A DNA stretch of 27,765 nucleotides from Pseudonocardiales bacterium (GCA_025465405.1 JAODNL010000045.1:1-27765), one strand, 5' to 3'; positions 6,696 to 15,081 are shown, counted from the stretch's first letter. The notes: generated by a model from the letters alone, not told the origin. Numbers and translations: made by a program.

Positions 6696-6785
6696 CGGAG
6701 GCTCCGGGATTCGAACCCGGGATGGGCTTGAGACCCAAACCGCATTAGCAGTGCGGCGCCATAGACCAGACTAGGCGAAGCCTCC
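6696..6785 (-). tRNA. tRNA-Ser (anticodon GCT)
   Basis: Minus-strand class II tRNA of 90 nt: acceptor GGAGGCT/AGCCTCC, anticodon stem CCGCA/TGCGG around CTGCTAA (anticodon GCT, reading AGC/AGU), a long variable arm, and T-arm CCGGG-TTCGAAT-CCCGG. No encoded CCA. It lies 66 bp upstream of tRNA-Arg in the same direction and may be cotranscribed with it. Confidence 0.96.
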
Positions 6786-6806
6786 TGCGGCCTGCGCGAC
6801 GTGCGA

Positions 6807-6837
6807 GGCCACCGGGCCGAAAGCCTACAAGGTGGCC
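6807..6837 (-). terminator. Possible hairpin after the lysyl-PG synthase domain gene
   Basis: GGCCACC (6807-6813) and GGTGGCC (6831-6837) pair perfectly over a 17-base loop, between the stop at 6861 and the tRNA-Ser gene. It may separate the membrane-protein transcript from the tRNAs. No T-run. Confidence 0.35.
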
Positions 6838-6860
6838 CCGGGCGCTTCCAAAGTCCGGGC

Positions 6861-8615
6861 CTAGAGGCGGCCCAGCATCCGCTTGAGCCGGTGCGGCCGC
6901 ACGATGAACGCCTCGGCCTCCATCGCCGCAACCGCGATCCGCGGGATGTCCCGGGTGGAGGGGAACGAGATGAACCTCGGCTCCCAGTAGGGCCGGAACT
7001 TCACATTGAAGCGGTACAGCGACTCGATCTGCCACCACCGCGAGAAGAAGATGAGCACGGCCCGCCAGGCCCGCAGGATCGGGCCTGCGCCGATCCGCTC
7101 GCCCCGCTCGATCGCGTCGCGGAACACCGCGAAGTTCAGCGAGACCCGCTGCACCCCCAGCTCCGGGCAATGCCGGATCACCTTCGCGATCATGAACTCG
7201 TTGAGCCCGTTGTCCGCGCTGCGATCGCGCCGCATCAGGTCCAGCGACAGCCCGTCGGAGCCCCACGGGACGAAGTGCAGCATGCCCTGCAGCTCGCCGT
7301 CCCGATGGGCGGTGGCGATCACGCAGTCGGTGTCCGCCGGATCGCCGAGCCGCGACAGGGCCATCGAGAAGCCGCGCTCCACCGCGTCGCCCCGCCACGC
7401 CTCGGCGGCTTTGGTCAGCTGCCCGAACTCGTCAGGGCGGATCTCGCGGCCGCGGCGGATGGTGACGTCGTACCCGCACCGCGAGACGCGGGTGCACGCC
7501 TGTCGCACCCCCCGCATGGGCCGCCCCTCGAGGGAGAAGTCCGCGACGTCGACGATCGCCTCGTCACCGAGGGCGAGGGCGGACATGCCGTACTCCCGCT
7601 TGAACACCGTGGCGCCGAGCTCGCTGCAGCCCATGACCGCCGGCGTCCACCCGTACTCCTCGACGAGCTCCCGATAGGCCGCGATGGCCCCGGGCCACGC
7701 TTCCGGGTCACCGATCGGGTCGCCGCTGGCCAATGCGACGCCGAGGACGACGCGGTAGGTGATCGCCGCCTTGCCACTGGGCGACCACACCACCGACTTG
7801 TCCCGGCGCAGCGCGAAGTAGCTGAGCGAGTCCCGATGGCCCTGCTTGGCGAGCAGCGTGCGCAGCCGTTCCTCGTCGTCGGCCGAGAGCCGGGCGATCG
7901 GTTCGGACGGGCGAAACACGAGCAGGGCCACCACGACGATGGTCACGAGGCCGATGCCCAGCAGGGTGCCGTGAAAGACGTCATCGAAGCGCTCGCCGCG
8001 GACGTCGATGTATCCGCCGCCGCCGACAAAGGACGTCACGACCTCTTTGAGCCGCAGCCAGAACGACGGATGACCGACCACGCGGTGCGGATAGGCGTAC
8101 AGCATCGACATGCCGACTACGACGCCGACAACGAAGAACTGGACGAACACGATCAGGGCGAACCAGCGGCTGCGCGGGTCGCCCTTCGCCGTGAACCGGG
8201 TACGCGCGGTGACCAACATGACGAGCAAGACAACGGGGGCGATCGCCACGCCCGGGTCCCCGTCCCGGACGAGGCGCGCAGCGGTGATGAGCGCGGCGAG
8301 GACGATCGCAGCCCGCCACGCCGCCCGCTTGCGTTTCCGGAGGGCGGCGGACAGACGGATCAGCAGCAGCCCGGACACGCAGGCAACGGCGGTGGCCGCG
8401 GCGCTGGCCGGCACCGGGACCCCGGTGATCATCTGGACGTGCCGGCGCTCGGCGGCCCACACAGCGTCGACCAGCGACGCGACGCCGAGCACGAATGAGA
8501 TCGTGGCGATCAGGCCGGGCGCCCGCCGCAGGTAGGCGGCCCGCCACCGCGCGCCCCGGCTTTCGCGCGGGGCCTCGAGAGCCGGGCGTGGCATAGCGTC
8601 AGTTACGCCAGGCAC
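6861..8615 (-). CDS. MprF/LysX-type phosphatidylglycerol lysyltransferase domain protein (DUF2156)
   Basis: A 584-residue membrane protein. The N-terminal ~240 residues hold about six hydrophobic segments (e.g. GLIATISFVLGVASLVDAVW; ALIVFVQFFVVGVVVGMSML; LLGIGLVTIVVVALLVF). The rest is the cytosolic DUF2156 aminoacyltransferase fold with two GNAT-like halves (DSLSYFALRRDKSVVWSPSG, GDPIGDPE, YSFVPWG-like LHFVPWGSDGLSLDLMRRDR, and the C-terminal SLYRFNVKFRPYWEPRF). The family transfers lysine or alanine from tRNA to phosphatidylglycerol, lowering surface charge and giving resistance to cationic peptides. In Mycobacterium LysX this part is fused to a lysyl-tRNA synthetase; no synthetase follows here. 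An in-frame TTG at 8645 is possible. I chose GTG 8615 because GAGGGAG lies upstream at suitable distance; ATG 8594 is a third option. Confidence 0.88.
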   Translation of the reverse strand: MPGVTDAMPRPALEAPRESRGARWRAAYLRRAPGLIATISFVLGVASLVDAVWAAERRHVQMITGVPVPASAAATAVACVSGLLLIRLSAALRKRKRAAWRAAIVLAALITAARLVRDGDPGVAIAPVVLLVMLVTARTRFTAKGDPRSRWFALIVFVQFFVVGVVVGMSMLYAYPHRVVGHPSFWLRLKEVVTSFVGGGGYIDVRGERFDDVFHGTLLGIGLVTIVVVALLVFRPSEPIARLSADDEERLRTLLAKQGHRDSLSYFALRRDKSVVWSPSGKAAITYRVVLGVALASGDPIGDPEAWPGAIAAYRELVEEYGWTPAVMGCSELGATVFKREYGMSALALGDEAIVDVADFSLEGRPMRGVRQACTRVSRCGYDVTIRRGREIRPDEFGQLTKAAEAWRGDAVERGFSMALSRLGDPADTDCVIATAHRDGELQGMLHFVPWGSDGLSLDLMRRDRSADNGLNEFMIAKVIRHCPELGVQRVSLNFAVFRDAIERGERIGAGPILRAWRAVLIFFSRWWQIESLYRFNVKFRPYWEPRFISFPSTRDIPRIAVAAMEAEAFIVRPHRLKRMLGRL

Positions 8616-8702
8616 CGTTGCCCACTCCCTCGTCGTCCACAGCAATCCGCCGTCGGGTACCTCCGCGCGCCACCGCGGCGCGCAGCTCCCAATGGTGCCT
8701 TA

Positions 8703-8720
8703 CCGGACCTGAGCGTCCGG
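8703..8720 (-). terminator. Hairpin downstream of the TetR gene
   Basis: CCGGAC, a six-base loop and GTCCGG form a perfect stem 41 bases after the TetR stop at 8761 and before the lysyltransferase start. It probably ends the TetR transcript. No T-run. Confidence 0.45.
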
Positions 8721-8760
8721 GCAGTGTGGCGTGAAGGTGACCGTCTTGTTCAGCGGGCGG

Positions 8761-9381
8761 TCAGGCTGAGATGAGCGGGATCACAATTTGTTCGACAATG
8801 TCGATGATGTCGGCTTCGGTGACCGGTTCGCGCTGCAAGATCACCCGGTGGGTGAGTACGGCCGGCAGAACGTCGGCGATGAGCGGATTGACCGCTTCTG
8901 GACGCACTTCGCCGCGCTCGACGCCCCGGCGTAGCAGCGCGAGCAGGAACGCTCGGCGCGGCGCCTGGAAGCGCTCGTCGATCGCGCGGGCGAGTTCGGG
9001 GTCGGCCGCGGCTTCACACTTGACGCTGCGCATCGCATCGCCGGCCGGGCTGAGCAGGACCCGGCTGATCGCATGCGCGACCTCGCGGAGCACGTCGAAG
9101 GTGGTCATGGACTCGTCCAGCACCGGCTCGAGCCCGCACTGCTCGGGTGTGGGGAGCTGGCAGAGGGCATCCAGCACAAGATCCTGTTTGGTCGGCCAGC
9201 GGCGGTAGATGCTGGCCTTGCCCGTGCGCGCACGGGCGGCGACGGACTCGACCGTGAACGAGGTGTAGCCGACCTCGGACAGCTCGGCGAACGCCGCCTC
9301 GAGGATGGCATCCTCCAGCGCCGCGCCGCGCCGGCGATGCGGCGTAACGACGCTCGACGAGCTGCGCGCGGCCGCCGTCAT
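8761..9381 (-). CDS. TetR/AcrR-family repressor, divergent from a DHA2 exporter
   Basis: A 206-residue regulator. The N-terminal helix-turn-helix spans residues ~20-65 (ILEAAFAELSEVGYTSFTVE, VAARARTGKASIYRRWPTKQ), with TGKASIYRRW as the recognition helix region. The rest (LREVAHAISRVLLSPAGDAM; ADPELARAIDERFQAPRRAF) is an all-helical ligand/dimer domain of the TetR_C_11-like sort. It is preceded by GAGGGG about ten bases before ATG 9381. It diverges from the exporter at 9552 over an intergenic region full of symmetric elements. Repression of the exporter, relieved by its substrate, is the usual logic. Ligand unknown. Confidence 0.93.
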   Translation of the reverse strand: MTAAARSSSSVVTPHRRRGAALEDAILEAAFAELSEVGYTSFTVESVAARARTGKASIYRRWPTKQDLVLDALCQLPTPEQCGLEPVLDESMTTFDVLREVAHAISRVLLSPAGDAMRSVKCEAAADPELARAIDERFQAPRRAFLLALLRRGVERGEVRPEAVNPLIADVLPAVLTHRVILQREPVTEADIIDIVEQIVIPLISA

Positions 9382-9551
9382 CGTTGTCAGACCCCTCGTT
9401 CACGATTGAGCCGAAAGCGTACTAGTGCACGCTTGCGTTCCCTAAGCAGGACCGCCTACGGTACCTCAAATAGGGAACGCATGCGTCTATAAAACGATTT
9501 GCTCGAGCTGTGAACCTAGTGCTGTCAGCGTCCGCCGAACGGAGAACCGCC
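9382..9551. promoter_or_regulatory. TetR/exporter intergenic operator region
   Basis: Several symmetric elements overlap. AAGCGT (9415-9420) pairs with ACGCTT (9429-9434) across an 8-bp centre. ACGCATGCGT at 9477-9486 is a perfect palindrome. A larger inverted repeat has arms 9429-9444 and 9471-9486 (core TGCGTTCCCTA / TAGGGAACGCA, 15 of 16 pairs) with a 26-bp spacer. TATAAA at 9488-9493 could be a -10 element for the exporter, just beside the right arm, so bound repressor would block it. GGAGAA at 9541-9546 is the exporter's ribosome site. Confidence 0.7.
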
Positions 9552-11225
9552 GTGACCGACACCAAGCCCGCGCGCACCGTCAAAAGCGGTGAGCGCGGCG
9601 CCCGCCGCCACGCCAGTCCGGCCCTCGTCCTGTTGATAATTGCCGGCGCGCAGTTGATGGTCGTGCTCGACGGCACGATCGTGAACATCGCGCTGCCCTC
9701 GATGGGCCGCTACTTCCACCGCGGCCAGACCGACATGACGTGGGCGCTCAACGCCTACTCGCTCGCCTTCGGCGGCCTGCTGCTGCTCGGCGGCCGCTCC
9801 GGTGACATCCTCGGCCGCCGGCGAATGTTCATCATCGGCCTGGTCCTGTTCACCTTCGGCAGCTTCACCGCGGGCATCGCCAACAGCTTCGGGCTGCTGC
9901 TCGCCGGCCGGGTCATCCAGGGCTTGGGCGGCGCGATCTCCTCGCCCACGGCACTGTCGCTCATCACCAACGAATTCGAGGAAGGCCGCGAACGCACGCG
10001 CGCCATCGCGGTGTATGCGGCGGTATCCGGCGCCGGCGCGGCTCTCGGGCTGCTGCTCGGCGGCGTCCTGACGAACTACCTCAGCTGGCGCTGGGTGCTG
10101 TTCGTCAACGTGCCGATCGGGGCGGTCCTGATCGTCGGCGCATACCTCTATCTGCACCAGACGGAGCGCCTCAAGGGGCGGTTCGACCTCGTCGGCGCGC
10201 TGATGTCGGTGGGCGGCATGGTGTCGCTGGTCTACGGCTTCATCCACGTCGCGCGCAGCGGCTGGGGCAATACCCAGACCTTCGCCGTGTTCGCCCTCGC
10301 CGTCGTGCTGCTGGTCGGCTTCGTGCTGTACGAGGCATTCGTGGCCGCCGATCCCATGATGCCCATGCGCATCTTCGAGAACCGCAACCGCAGCGGCTCC
10401 TACCTCGTGATGCTCGTCGTCGGCGCGGCCATGTTCGGCATGTTCTACTTCATCACCTTCTTCGTCCAAGGCGTGCGCGACTACGGCCCGCTCAAGACCG
10501 GCGTGGCGTTCCTTCCCGTCGCGTTCACGATCGGCATCACGTCGCAGGTGGTCTCGAAGATCCTGCACATCGTCGGACCCAAGGTGCTCATGATCACCGG
10601 CACCGTCCTGCTGACCATCTCGCTTCTCTGGCTGTCCACGGTTGACCCCAATACCGGGTACGCGAGCAAGTTGCTGCCGGGCATGATCGTGCTGGCGGTC
10701 GCCATGGGCTTCCTGTTCGTGCCACTGACCAACACCGCGGTCTCGAAGGTCGCCAATACCGATGCGGGCCTCGCCTCCGCGCTGCTGAACGTCGGCCAGC
10801 AGGTCGGTGGGGCACTCGGCCTGTCCGTCATGACCACCGTGTTCGGCACGGCGGCTCGCAACTACGGCAGCAGCCACACGGGCGCGCTGATGAGCAAGCT
10901 GGTGGCACCGCCAGGCGACAACGGGCAGTTGGCGAAGGCGATCGGCGCGCGCCTCAAGGAGGCCGGCAGCAACGGCCTGCAGCCGGAGGACATCAAGAAG
11001 TTCATCGCCGGCCTGCCCGCCGGCGAGCAGTCGGCCGCGAGCAAGTTCTTCAGCGGTCCCTACAAGGACTTCGGCCACCACCTGCTCGCCCATGCGTCCG
11101 GGATGGGCTTCCTCGCAGGGGCGATGTTCGGCGTCGTCGCCATCATCTCGGCGGCCGTGATCATCAATATCAAGAAGTCGGACCTTCCGGCTGAGCCACC
11201 GGCGGAGGCCCTCGCCGCCGCGTGA
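9552..11225 (+). CDS. DHA2-family MFS drug exporter (EmrB/QacA type) with extended extracytoplasmic loop
   Basis: A 557-residue 14-segment proton antiporter. Seen: LDGTIVNIALPSM in segment 1, GGRSGDILGRRRMF (motif A), GAGAALGLLLGG in segment 5, and WRWVLFVNVPIGA. Between the last two membrane segments there is a hydrophilic insert of about 80 residues (HTGALMSKLVAPPGDNGQLA to GPYKDFGHHLLAHASG), typical of actinobacterial drug exporters in this group. Start: an upstream in-frame GTG at 9510 exists, but GTG 9552 has GGAGAA at proper spacing. Its regulator is the divergent TetR gene. Substrate is unknown. Confidence 0.94.
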   Translation: MTDTKPARTVKSGERGARRHASPALVLLIIAGAQLMVVLDGTIVNIALPSMGRYFHRGQTDMTWALNAYSLAFGGLLLLGGRSGDILGRRRMFIIGLVLFTFGSFTAGIANSFGLLLAGRVIQGLGGAISSPTALSLITNEFEEGRERTRAIAVYAAVSGAGAALGLLLGGVLTNYLSWRWVLFVNVPIGAVLIVGAYLYLHQTERLKGRFDLVGALMSVGGMVSLVYGFIHVARSGWGNTQTFAVFALAVVLLVGFVLYEAFVAADPMMPMRIFENRNRSGSYLVMLVVGAAMFGMFYFITFFVQGVRDYGPLKTGVAFLPVAFTIGITSQVVSKILHIVGPKVLMITGTVLLTISLLWLSTVDPNTGYASKLLPGMIVLAVAMGFLFVPLTNTAVSKVANTDAGLASALLNVGQQVGGALGLSVMTTVFGTAARNYGSSHTGALMSKLVAPPGDNGQLAKAIGARLKEAGSNGLQPEDIKKFIAGLPAGEQSAASKFFSGPYKDFGHHLLAHASGMGFLAGAMFGVVAIISAAVIINIKKSDLPAEPPAEALAAA

Positions 11226-11232
11226 GGGGTTC

Positions 11233-11262
11233 GGCCGTCAACACTCGATGACGTTGACGGCC
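11233..11262. terminator. Bidirectional hairpin between exporter and sdaA
   Basis: GGCCGTCAAC and GTTGACGGCC are perfect 10-bp arms with a 10-base loop. The structure starts eight bases after the exporter stop and includes the last codons and stop of sdaA from the other strand, so it can serve both convergent genes. There is no T-run on either side. Confidence 0.7.
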
Positions 11263-12608
11263 AGGCCGCCGCGCGCCGTCTCCTTGTACTTGACCTTCAT
11301 GTCGGCGCCGGTCTCGCGCATCGTCTTGATCACCTTGTCCAGGCTCACGATGTGCCGGCCGTCGCCGCGCAGGGCGATGCGGGCGGCATTGATCGCCTTG
11401 ACGGCGGCCATCGCGTTGCGCTCGATGCAGGGCACCTGAACGAGCCCGCCGACCGGATCGCAGGTCAAGCCGAGGTTGTGCTCCATGCCGATCTCGGCTG
11501 CGTTCTCCACCTGCGCCGGCGTGCCGCCCAGCACCTCGCACAGCGCACCCGCCGCCATCGAGCACGCCGAGCCGACCTCACCCTGGCAGCCGACCTCGGC
11601 CCCCGAGATGGACGCGTTCTCCTTGTAGAGCACGCCGATCGCGCCGGCGCAGAGCAGGAAGCGAACGACGCCATCGTCGGTGGCGCCGGGTACGAAGCGC
11701 AGGTAGTAGTGCAGCACCGCCGGCAGCACGCCGGCCGCGCCGTTGGTAGGCGCGGTGACGACCCGCCCGCCGGCGGCGTTCTCCTCGTTGACCGCCAGGG
11801 CGAACAGGTCGACCCAGTCCATGACACGCAGCGGGTCGGTGGAGTACGGCTCCGCGCACAGCGACTGGTACAGCTCAGGCGCCCGGCGCGGGACGCGCAG
11901 ACCGCCCGGCAGCGTGCCCCCGTTCGACCACCCGTTCTGCACGCACTGCTGCATGACCGCCCAGATCCTGAGCAGCCCGGACCGGATCTCGTCCTCGGTC
12001 CGCCAGGCTGTCTCGTTGGCCAGCATCACGCCGCTGATCGGCAGGCCCGATTCGGTACAGCGCTGCAGCAGCTCGGCGCCGGTCGTGAAGGGGTAGGGCA
12101 GCTCGGTGTCGTCGGCCTTGATCCGGTCGGTCCCGGTGGCGGACTCGTCGACGACGAAACCGCCGCCCACCGAGTAGTACGTCCGCTCCCGCAGCGGGTC
12201 GTCGCTGTCGCCGTAGGCGAAGAATCGCATCCCGTTGGGGTGGAAGGGCAGGCTGGTACGCCGGTGCAGCACGACGTCGTCGCCGGCGAGGCCGACCTCG
12301 TGCTTGCCGAGCAGGTTGACCCGTCCGGACTGCTTCACCGACGCAACCCGCTCGTGCACGACGGCGGTATCGACCGTTTCGGGGCGCTCACCTTCGAGGC
12401 CGAGGATCACGGCACGATCGCTGCCGTGGCCGTGTCCGGTGGCGCCGAGCGAGCCGAACAGCTCGACACGCACCCGGACCACGTCGCTCAGCAGACCGTC
12501 GTCGGCCAGCCCTTCGGCGAACCTGCAGGCCGCCCGCATCGGCCCGACCGTGTGCGAGCTGGACGGGCCGATGCCGATCGAGAAGAGGTCGAACACGCTG
12601 ATGGCCAC
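11238..12608 (-). CDS. sdaA: L-serine ammonia-lyase (L-serine dehydratase), single-chain iron-sulfur type
   Basis: A 456-residue cytosolic enzyme converting L-serine to pyruvate and ammonia with a [4Fe-4S] cluster. The N-terminal domain has the SSSHT motif (16-20). The C-terminal catalytic domain has PTNGAAGVLP (287-296), ISGAEVGCQGEVGSACSMAA (around 334-353), and cluster cysteines C341, C383 and C394. The very last residue is Cys456, matching the family feature in which the C-terminal Cys tail is a fourth cluster ligand in the resting enzyme. Start is GTG 12608; nearby ATGs are out of frame. It follows the ohr gene by 24 bp on the same strand and may be cotranscribed, which would suit an oxygen-sensitive cluster enzyme. 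Length is normal. Confidence 0.95.
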   Translation of the reverse strand: MAISVFDLFSIGIGPSSSHTVGPMRAACRFAEGLADDGLLSDVVRVRVELFGSLGATGHGHGSDRAVILGLEGERPETVDTAVVHERVASVKQSGRVNLLGKHEVGLAGDDVVLHRRTSLPFHPNGMRFFAYGDSDDPLRERTYYSVGGGFVVDESATGTDRIKADDTELPYPFTTGAELLQRCTESGLPISGVMLANETAWRTEDEIRSGLLRIWAVMQQCVQNGWSNGGTLPGGLRVPRRAPELYQSLCAEPYSTDPLRVMDWVDLFALAVNEENAAGGRVVTAPTNGAAGVLPAVLHYYLRFVPGATDDGVVRFLLCAGAIGVLYKENASISGAEVGCQGEVGSACSMAAGALCEVLGGTPAQVENAAEIGMEHNLGLTCDPVGGLVQVPCIERNAMAAVKAINAARIALRGDGRHIVSLDKVIKTMRETGADMKVKYKETARGGLAVNVIEC

Positions 12609-12632
12609 GCAGCCATCATGCGCTGTTTGCTC

Positions 12633-13055
12633 TCAGATGGCGTTGACGGTGACGACGATGTTGCCGCGGGTCGCCTTGGAGTACGGGCAGAACTCGTGGG
12701 CGAGCTCGACGAGCTCCTGCGCCTTCGCGGCGTCGACCCCGGGAATCTCGACCTCGAGCGATACCGCGAGCCCGAACCCGCCGTCCTCTGCCGGGCCGAA
12801 GGAGACCTCCGCCGTCACCGTGGAGTCCGACGTGTCGATCCCCTGCGTCTTCGCTCGGTTGAGCAGCGCACCCTGGAAGCACGCGGCGTAGCCCGAGGCA
12901 AACAGCGTCTCGGGATTGGCCCTCGGCTCGTCGGTCGTTCCGGGCTGCGCGAGGTCGAGGTCGATGATGCCGTCGGCACTCCTGACGTGTCCGGCGCGGC
13001 CGCCCTTGGCGGTAGCGGACGTCGTGTAGGCGACCTTGGTCAGTTCGGTGGGCAT
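12633..13055 (-). CDS. ohr: Organic hydroperoxide resistance protein (Ohr/OsmC fold)
   Basis: A 140-residue thiol peroxidase that reduces organic hydroperoxides using lipoyl or low-molecular-weight thiols. Catalytic cysteines are C59 (GYAACFQGALL) and C123 (EFCPYSKATRGN). Arg20 and Glu49, at the expected Ohr positions, fit the substrate-activating pair. YAACFQGAL and the C-terminal NI-V-V pattern favour Ohr over OsmC proper. The open frame extends to 13100, but ATG 13055 has GAAGGAG at good spacing and gives the normal family length. It diverges from a siderophore-interacting protein and is followed by sdaA. No MarR/OhrR regulator is adjacent. Confidence 0.93.
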   Translation of the reverse strand: MPTELTKVAYTTSATAKGGRAGHVRSADGIIDLDLAQPGTTDEPRANPETLFASGYAACFQGALLNRAKTQGIDTSDSTVTAEVSFGPAEDGGFGLAVSLEVEIPGVDAAKAQELVELAHEFCPYSKATRGNIVVTVNAI

Positions 13056-13162
13056 TGACGCTCCTTCTAACTGTTCCGGCTTCGGTTGATCTTTCAACAA
13101 CGACGGTAGGCGGCGGCTGCTTCCCGCGCCGCGCCGGGTCGGCGCCGATAGGGTCGGGCGTG
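13056..13162. promoter_or_regulatory. Divergent promoter region, ohr and siderophore-interacting protein
   Basis: A 107-bp gap with a small inverted repeat GTTGA-N4-TCAAC at 13085-13098, the only clear symmetric AT-containing element. It could be an operator for redox or iron control of the two genes; no regulator is encoded beside it. Confidence 0.35.
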
Positions 13163-13900
13163 ATGAACGCGAGCGCTCCGCCGGTCCGTCGGTCGCCGAC
13201 GCACACCGCTCACGTGATCATGGCCGGCGATCTGACCCCGCGCATGCGGCGGGTGACGATCCGGTCCGATTCGCTCGTCGGCCTTGTCCCGCGTCCGGCC
13301 CAGGACGTCGAGTTGTGGCTGCGCGACGACAGCGGCCGCCGCGTCAAGCGGCGCTACACGATCCGGCAGGCCCGGCCGGATCTCGGCGAACTCGACCTCG
13401 ACGTGCTGCTGCACGGCGACGGGCCGGGATCGGCCTGGGGGGCGGCGGCGGCGCCCGGAGACGCCGTCGAGTTCCAGGGCCCGCGCGGCAAGCTTCACCT
13501 GTCCAGCGCCGCCTGGCACCTGCTCGCGGGCGACGAGTCCGCGCTGCCGGCCATCACCGCGCTGTGCGAGGCGCTGCCCCCGCACGAACCGGCGGTCGCG
13601 GTGATCGAGGTGCGCGATCGCGCCGACGAGCTGACCCTGCCGGCGACCGCGCAGGTGCGGTGGGTGCACCGGGCGTCGAGCGACCCGGGTGGACCCGAAC
13701 TGCTCGCGGCGGTACTGCGCGAACTATCGCTGCCACCCGGAGCCGGCCACGGCTACCTGATGGGCGAGACCCGGGCGATGGTGACGCTGCGTTCGGTGCT
13801 GGAGGCGCGTGGCATCGCGCACGAGGCGATCTTCGTGAAGGGCTACTGGAACCTCGGCCGGCCGGACCGCATCGCGGGACGTGCTCCCGATCGGGGATGA
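13163..13900 (+). CDS. Siderophore-interacting protein family FAD/NAD(P)H ferric reductase
   Basis: A 245-residue cytosolic flavoprotein of the ViuB/YqjH group, which releases iron from imported ferric siderophores by reduction. Residues ~12-110 form the FAD-binding barrel, with RRYTIR at 63-68 and GPGSAWG at 87-93. The C-terminal half has LAGDESALPA (121-130), YLMGETRAM and the family-typical ending FVKGYWNLGRPDR. The frame is open upstream to 13055, but that part overlaps the ohr start region and is Arg/Ser-rich. ATG 13163 (or GTG 13160) gives the usual length, though its ribosome site is weak. No siderophore transporter is seen nearby, so it probably serves uptake systems elsewhere. Confidence 0.92.
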   Translation: MNASAPPVRRSPTHTAHVIMAGDLTPRMRRVTIRSDSLVGLVPRPAQDVELWLRDDSGRRVKRRYTIRQARPDLGELDLDVLLHGDGPGSAWGAAAAPGDAVEFQGPRGKLHLSSAAWHLLAGDESALPAITALCEALPPHEPAVAVIEVRDRADELTLPATAQVRWVHRASSDPGGPELLAAVLRELSLPPGAGHGYLMGETRAMVTLRSVLEARGIAHEAIFVKGYWNLGRPDRIAGRAPDRG

Positions 13901-13920
13901 GTGCCGCACCTGCGCGTGAC

Positions 13921-15081
13921 TCAGCCGTTGCAACTCTCGGGCAACAGGATGCTGTGCACGCTGCCGTGCACGACGACGTACGCGTCACCGAGCCGCGACG
14001 ACACCGGCGCCGAGGCTGAGGGCCACTGGGCCAGGATGGCGCCGCTGTCGGCGTCGACGCACCAGAGACCGGGGCCGCCGGTGTCGACCCAGATGTCGCG
14101 CTCGCCGGCCGTGACCGTCGCGCCCCCGCCGCCGCGCGCGGCCATCGTCGTCCCGATCGGCCCGAGCGTCCTCGGGTCCAGCCGCACGAGCACCGTGCCG
14201 AAATCACCGTATCCGCCGACCCAGAGGTCGTCACCGACGCTGGCCAGGCTGCCCTTGGCGAGGTCCCCGAAGACCCGATGCACGCTCACCCGACCGCGGC
14301 TGACGGCCGAGATCGATACCGGCGAGAGCAGTCCCGGCGACGGCGCGCTCAATACCAGCAGCCGGTGCCGTGCCGCATCGGCGGCCACCGCGTCGACCGG
14401 CCCGCTCGGCGCCGTCAGCCGCACGGGCACCACAGCCGACGGCGCGACATCCAACAGACCCACGGGGGTCGCGAGGTACAGATGCGAATCCAGCGCCGCC
14501 GCGTCGAGAATCGCGGGGGCCACCGGCACGTGCCGAATCGGCCGCAGGTCGGCCGGGTCGACCTCGAGCACCCGGGCCGGGCTGGAGCCCTCCGGCACGA
14601 CCCACAGCCGGCCGCCGTCCGGATCGACGACCATCCGCGCCGGAGACAGCACCGCCTCCGCCCCGGTTAAGGCCAACGTGTCGAGCACCCACTTGGTCGC
14701 GAGGTCCAGCGTGACGAGACTGCCGCTGCGCAGCACGACGAGCCGGTCGCCGAGTCGGACCACGTCGAGGACATCGGGCGCGCCGCCGACCCAGAGCGCC
14801 GGACCGAGCTGCCCGAGCGGAGCTCCCGTCGCGACCGGCGTGGGGACGGGCGCCTCGATCTGTGCGTCGGGCTTCGCCACGGGCTTGGTCACGATCAGGG
14901 CGGCGACGGCGGTCGCCGCCGCGATCCAGGCGATCCGGACCGTCCAGCGCGGTGGGTGCAGGGGCGCTATCTCGACGACGTCCTCGTCTGCCGCGATGAC
15001 ACTGCCGTCATCGGTCAGGAACTCGATGTCGCCGCGAGAGGCACCGCGAAAGGCACCGGAAGGGGCGCCGGGAGGGGCCAT
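13921..15081 (-). CDS. Single-pass membrane protein with beta-propeller-like extracytoplasmic domain, unknown function
   Basis: A 386-residue protein. Residues ~1-45 are cytoplasmic and acidic (DIEFLTDDGSVIAADEDVVE). One membrane segment follows (VRIAWIAAATAVAALIV, ~48-65), then a linker rich in Pro/Ala/Val. From ~95 to the end, repeated strand patterns (RLVVLRSGSLVTLDLATKWV; RLWVVPEG, ARVLEVDPADLRPIRHVPVA; DLWVGGYG, VLVRLDPRTLGPIGTT; IWVDTGGPGLWCVDADSG) suggest a seven-bladed propeller of the YVTN/PQQ-like kind. No catalytic residues can be named. It starts 20 bp after purB with a strong GAAGGGAGG site and is very likely in the purD-purB transcript. Function unknown; a surface sensor or binding protein is possible. 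Confidence 0.8.
   Translation of the reverse strand: MAPPGAPSGAFRGASRGDIEFLTDDGSVIAADEDVVEIAPLHPPRWTVRIAWIAAATAVAALIVTKPVAKPDAQIEAPVPTPVATGAPLGQLGPALWVGGAPDVLDVVRLGDRLVVLRSGSLVTLDLATKWVLDTLALTGAEAVLSPARMVVDPDGGRLWVVPEGSSPARVLEVDPADLRPIRHVPVAPAILDAAALDSHLYLATPVGLLDVAPSAVVPVRLTAPSGPVDAVAADAARHRLLVLSAPSPGLLSPVSISAVSRGRVSVHRVFGDLAKGSLASVGDDLWVGGYGDFGTVLVRLDPRTLGPIGTTMAARGGGGATVTAGERDIWVDTGGPGLWCVDADSGAILAQWPSASAPVSSRLGDAYVVVHGSVHSILLPESCNG

Noticed and set aside
6801..8498. 565-aa plus-strand open frame opposite the lysyltransferase gene
   Set aside because: His/Arg/Asp/Gly-rich translation with no domain; it is the antisense shadow of a clear membrane enzyme in a high-GC genome.
9525..11093. 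522-aa minus-strand open frame opposite the DHA2 exporter
   Set aside because: Low-complexity His/Asp/Gln/Glu-rich antisense frame; the plus-strand exporter has all family motifs.
11352..13058. 568-aa plus-strand frame covering sdaA and ohr
   Set aside because: It runs antisense through two well-supported enzymes and has no recognisable fold.
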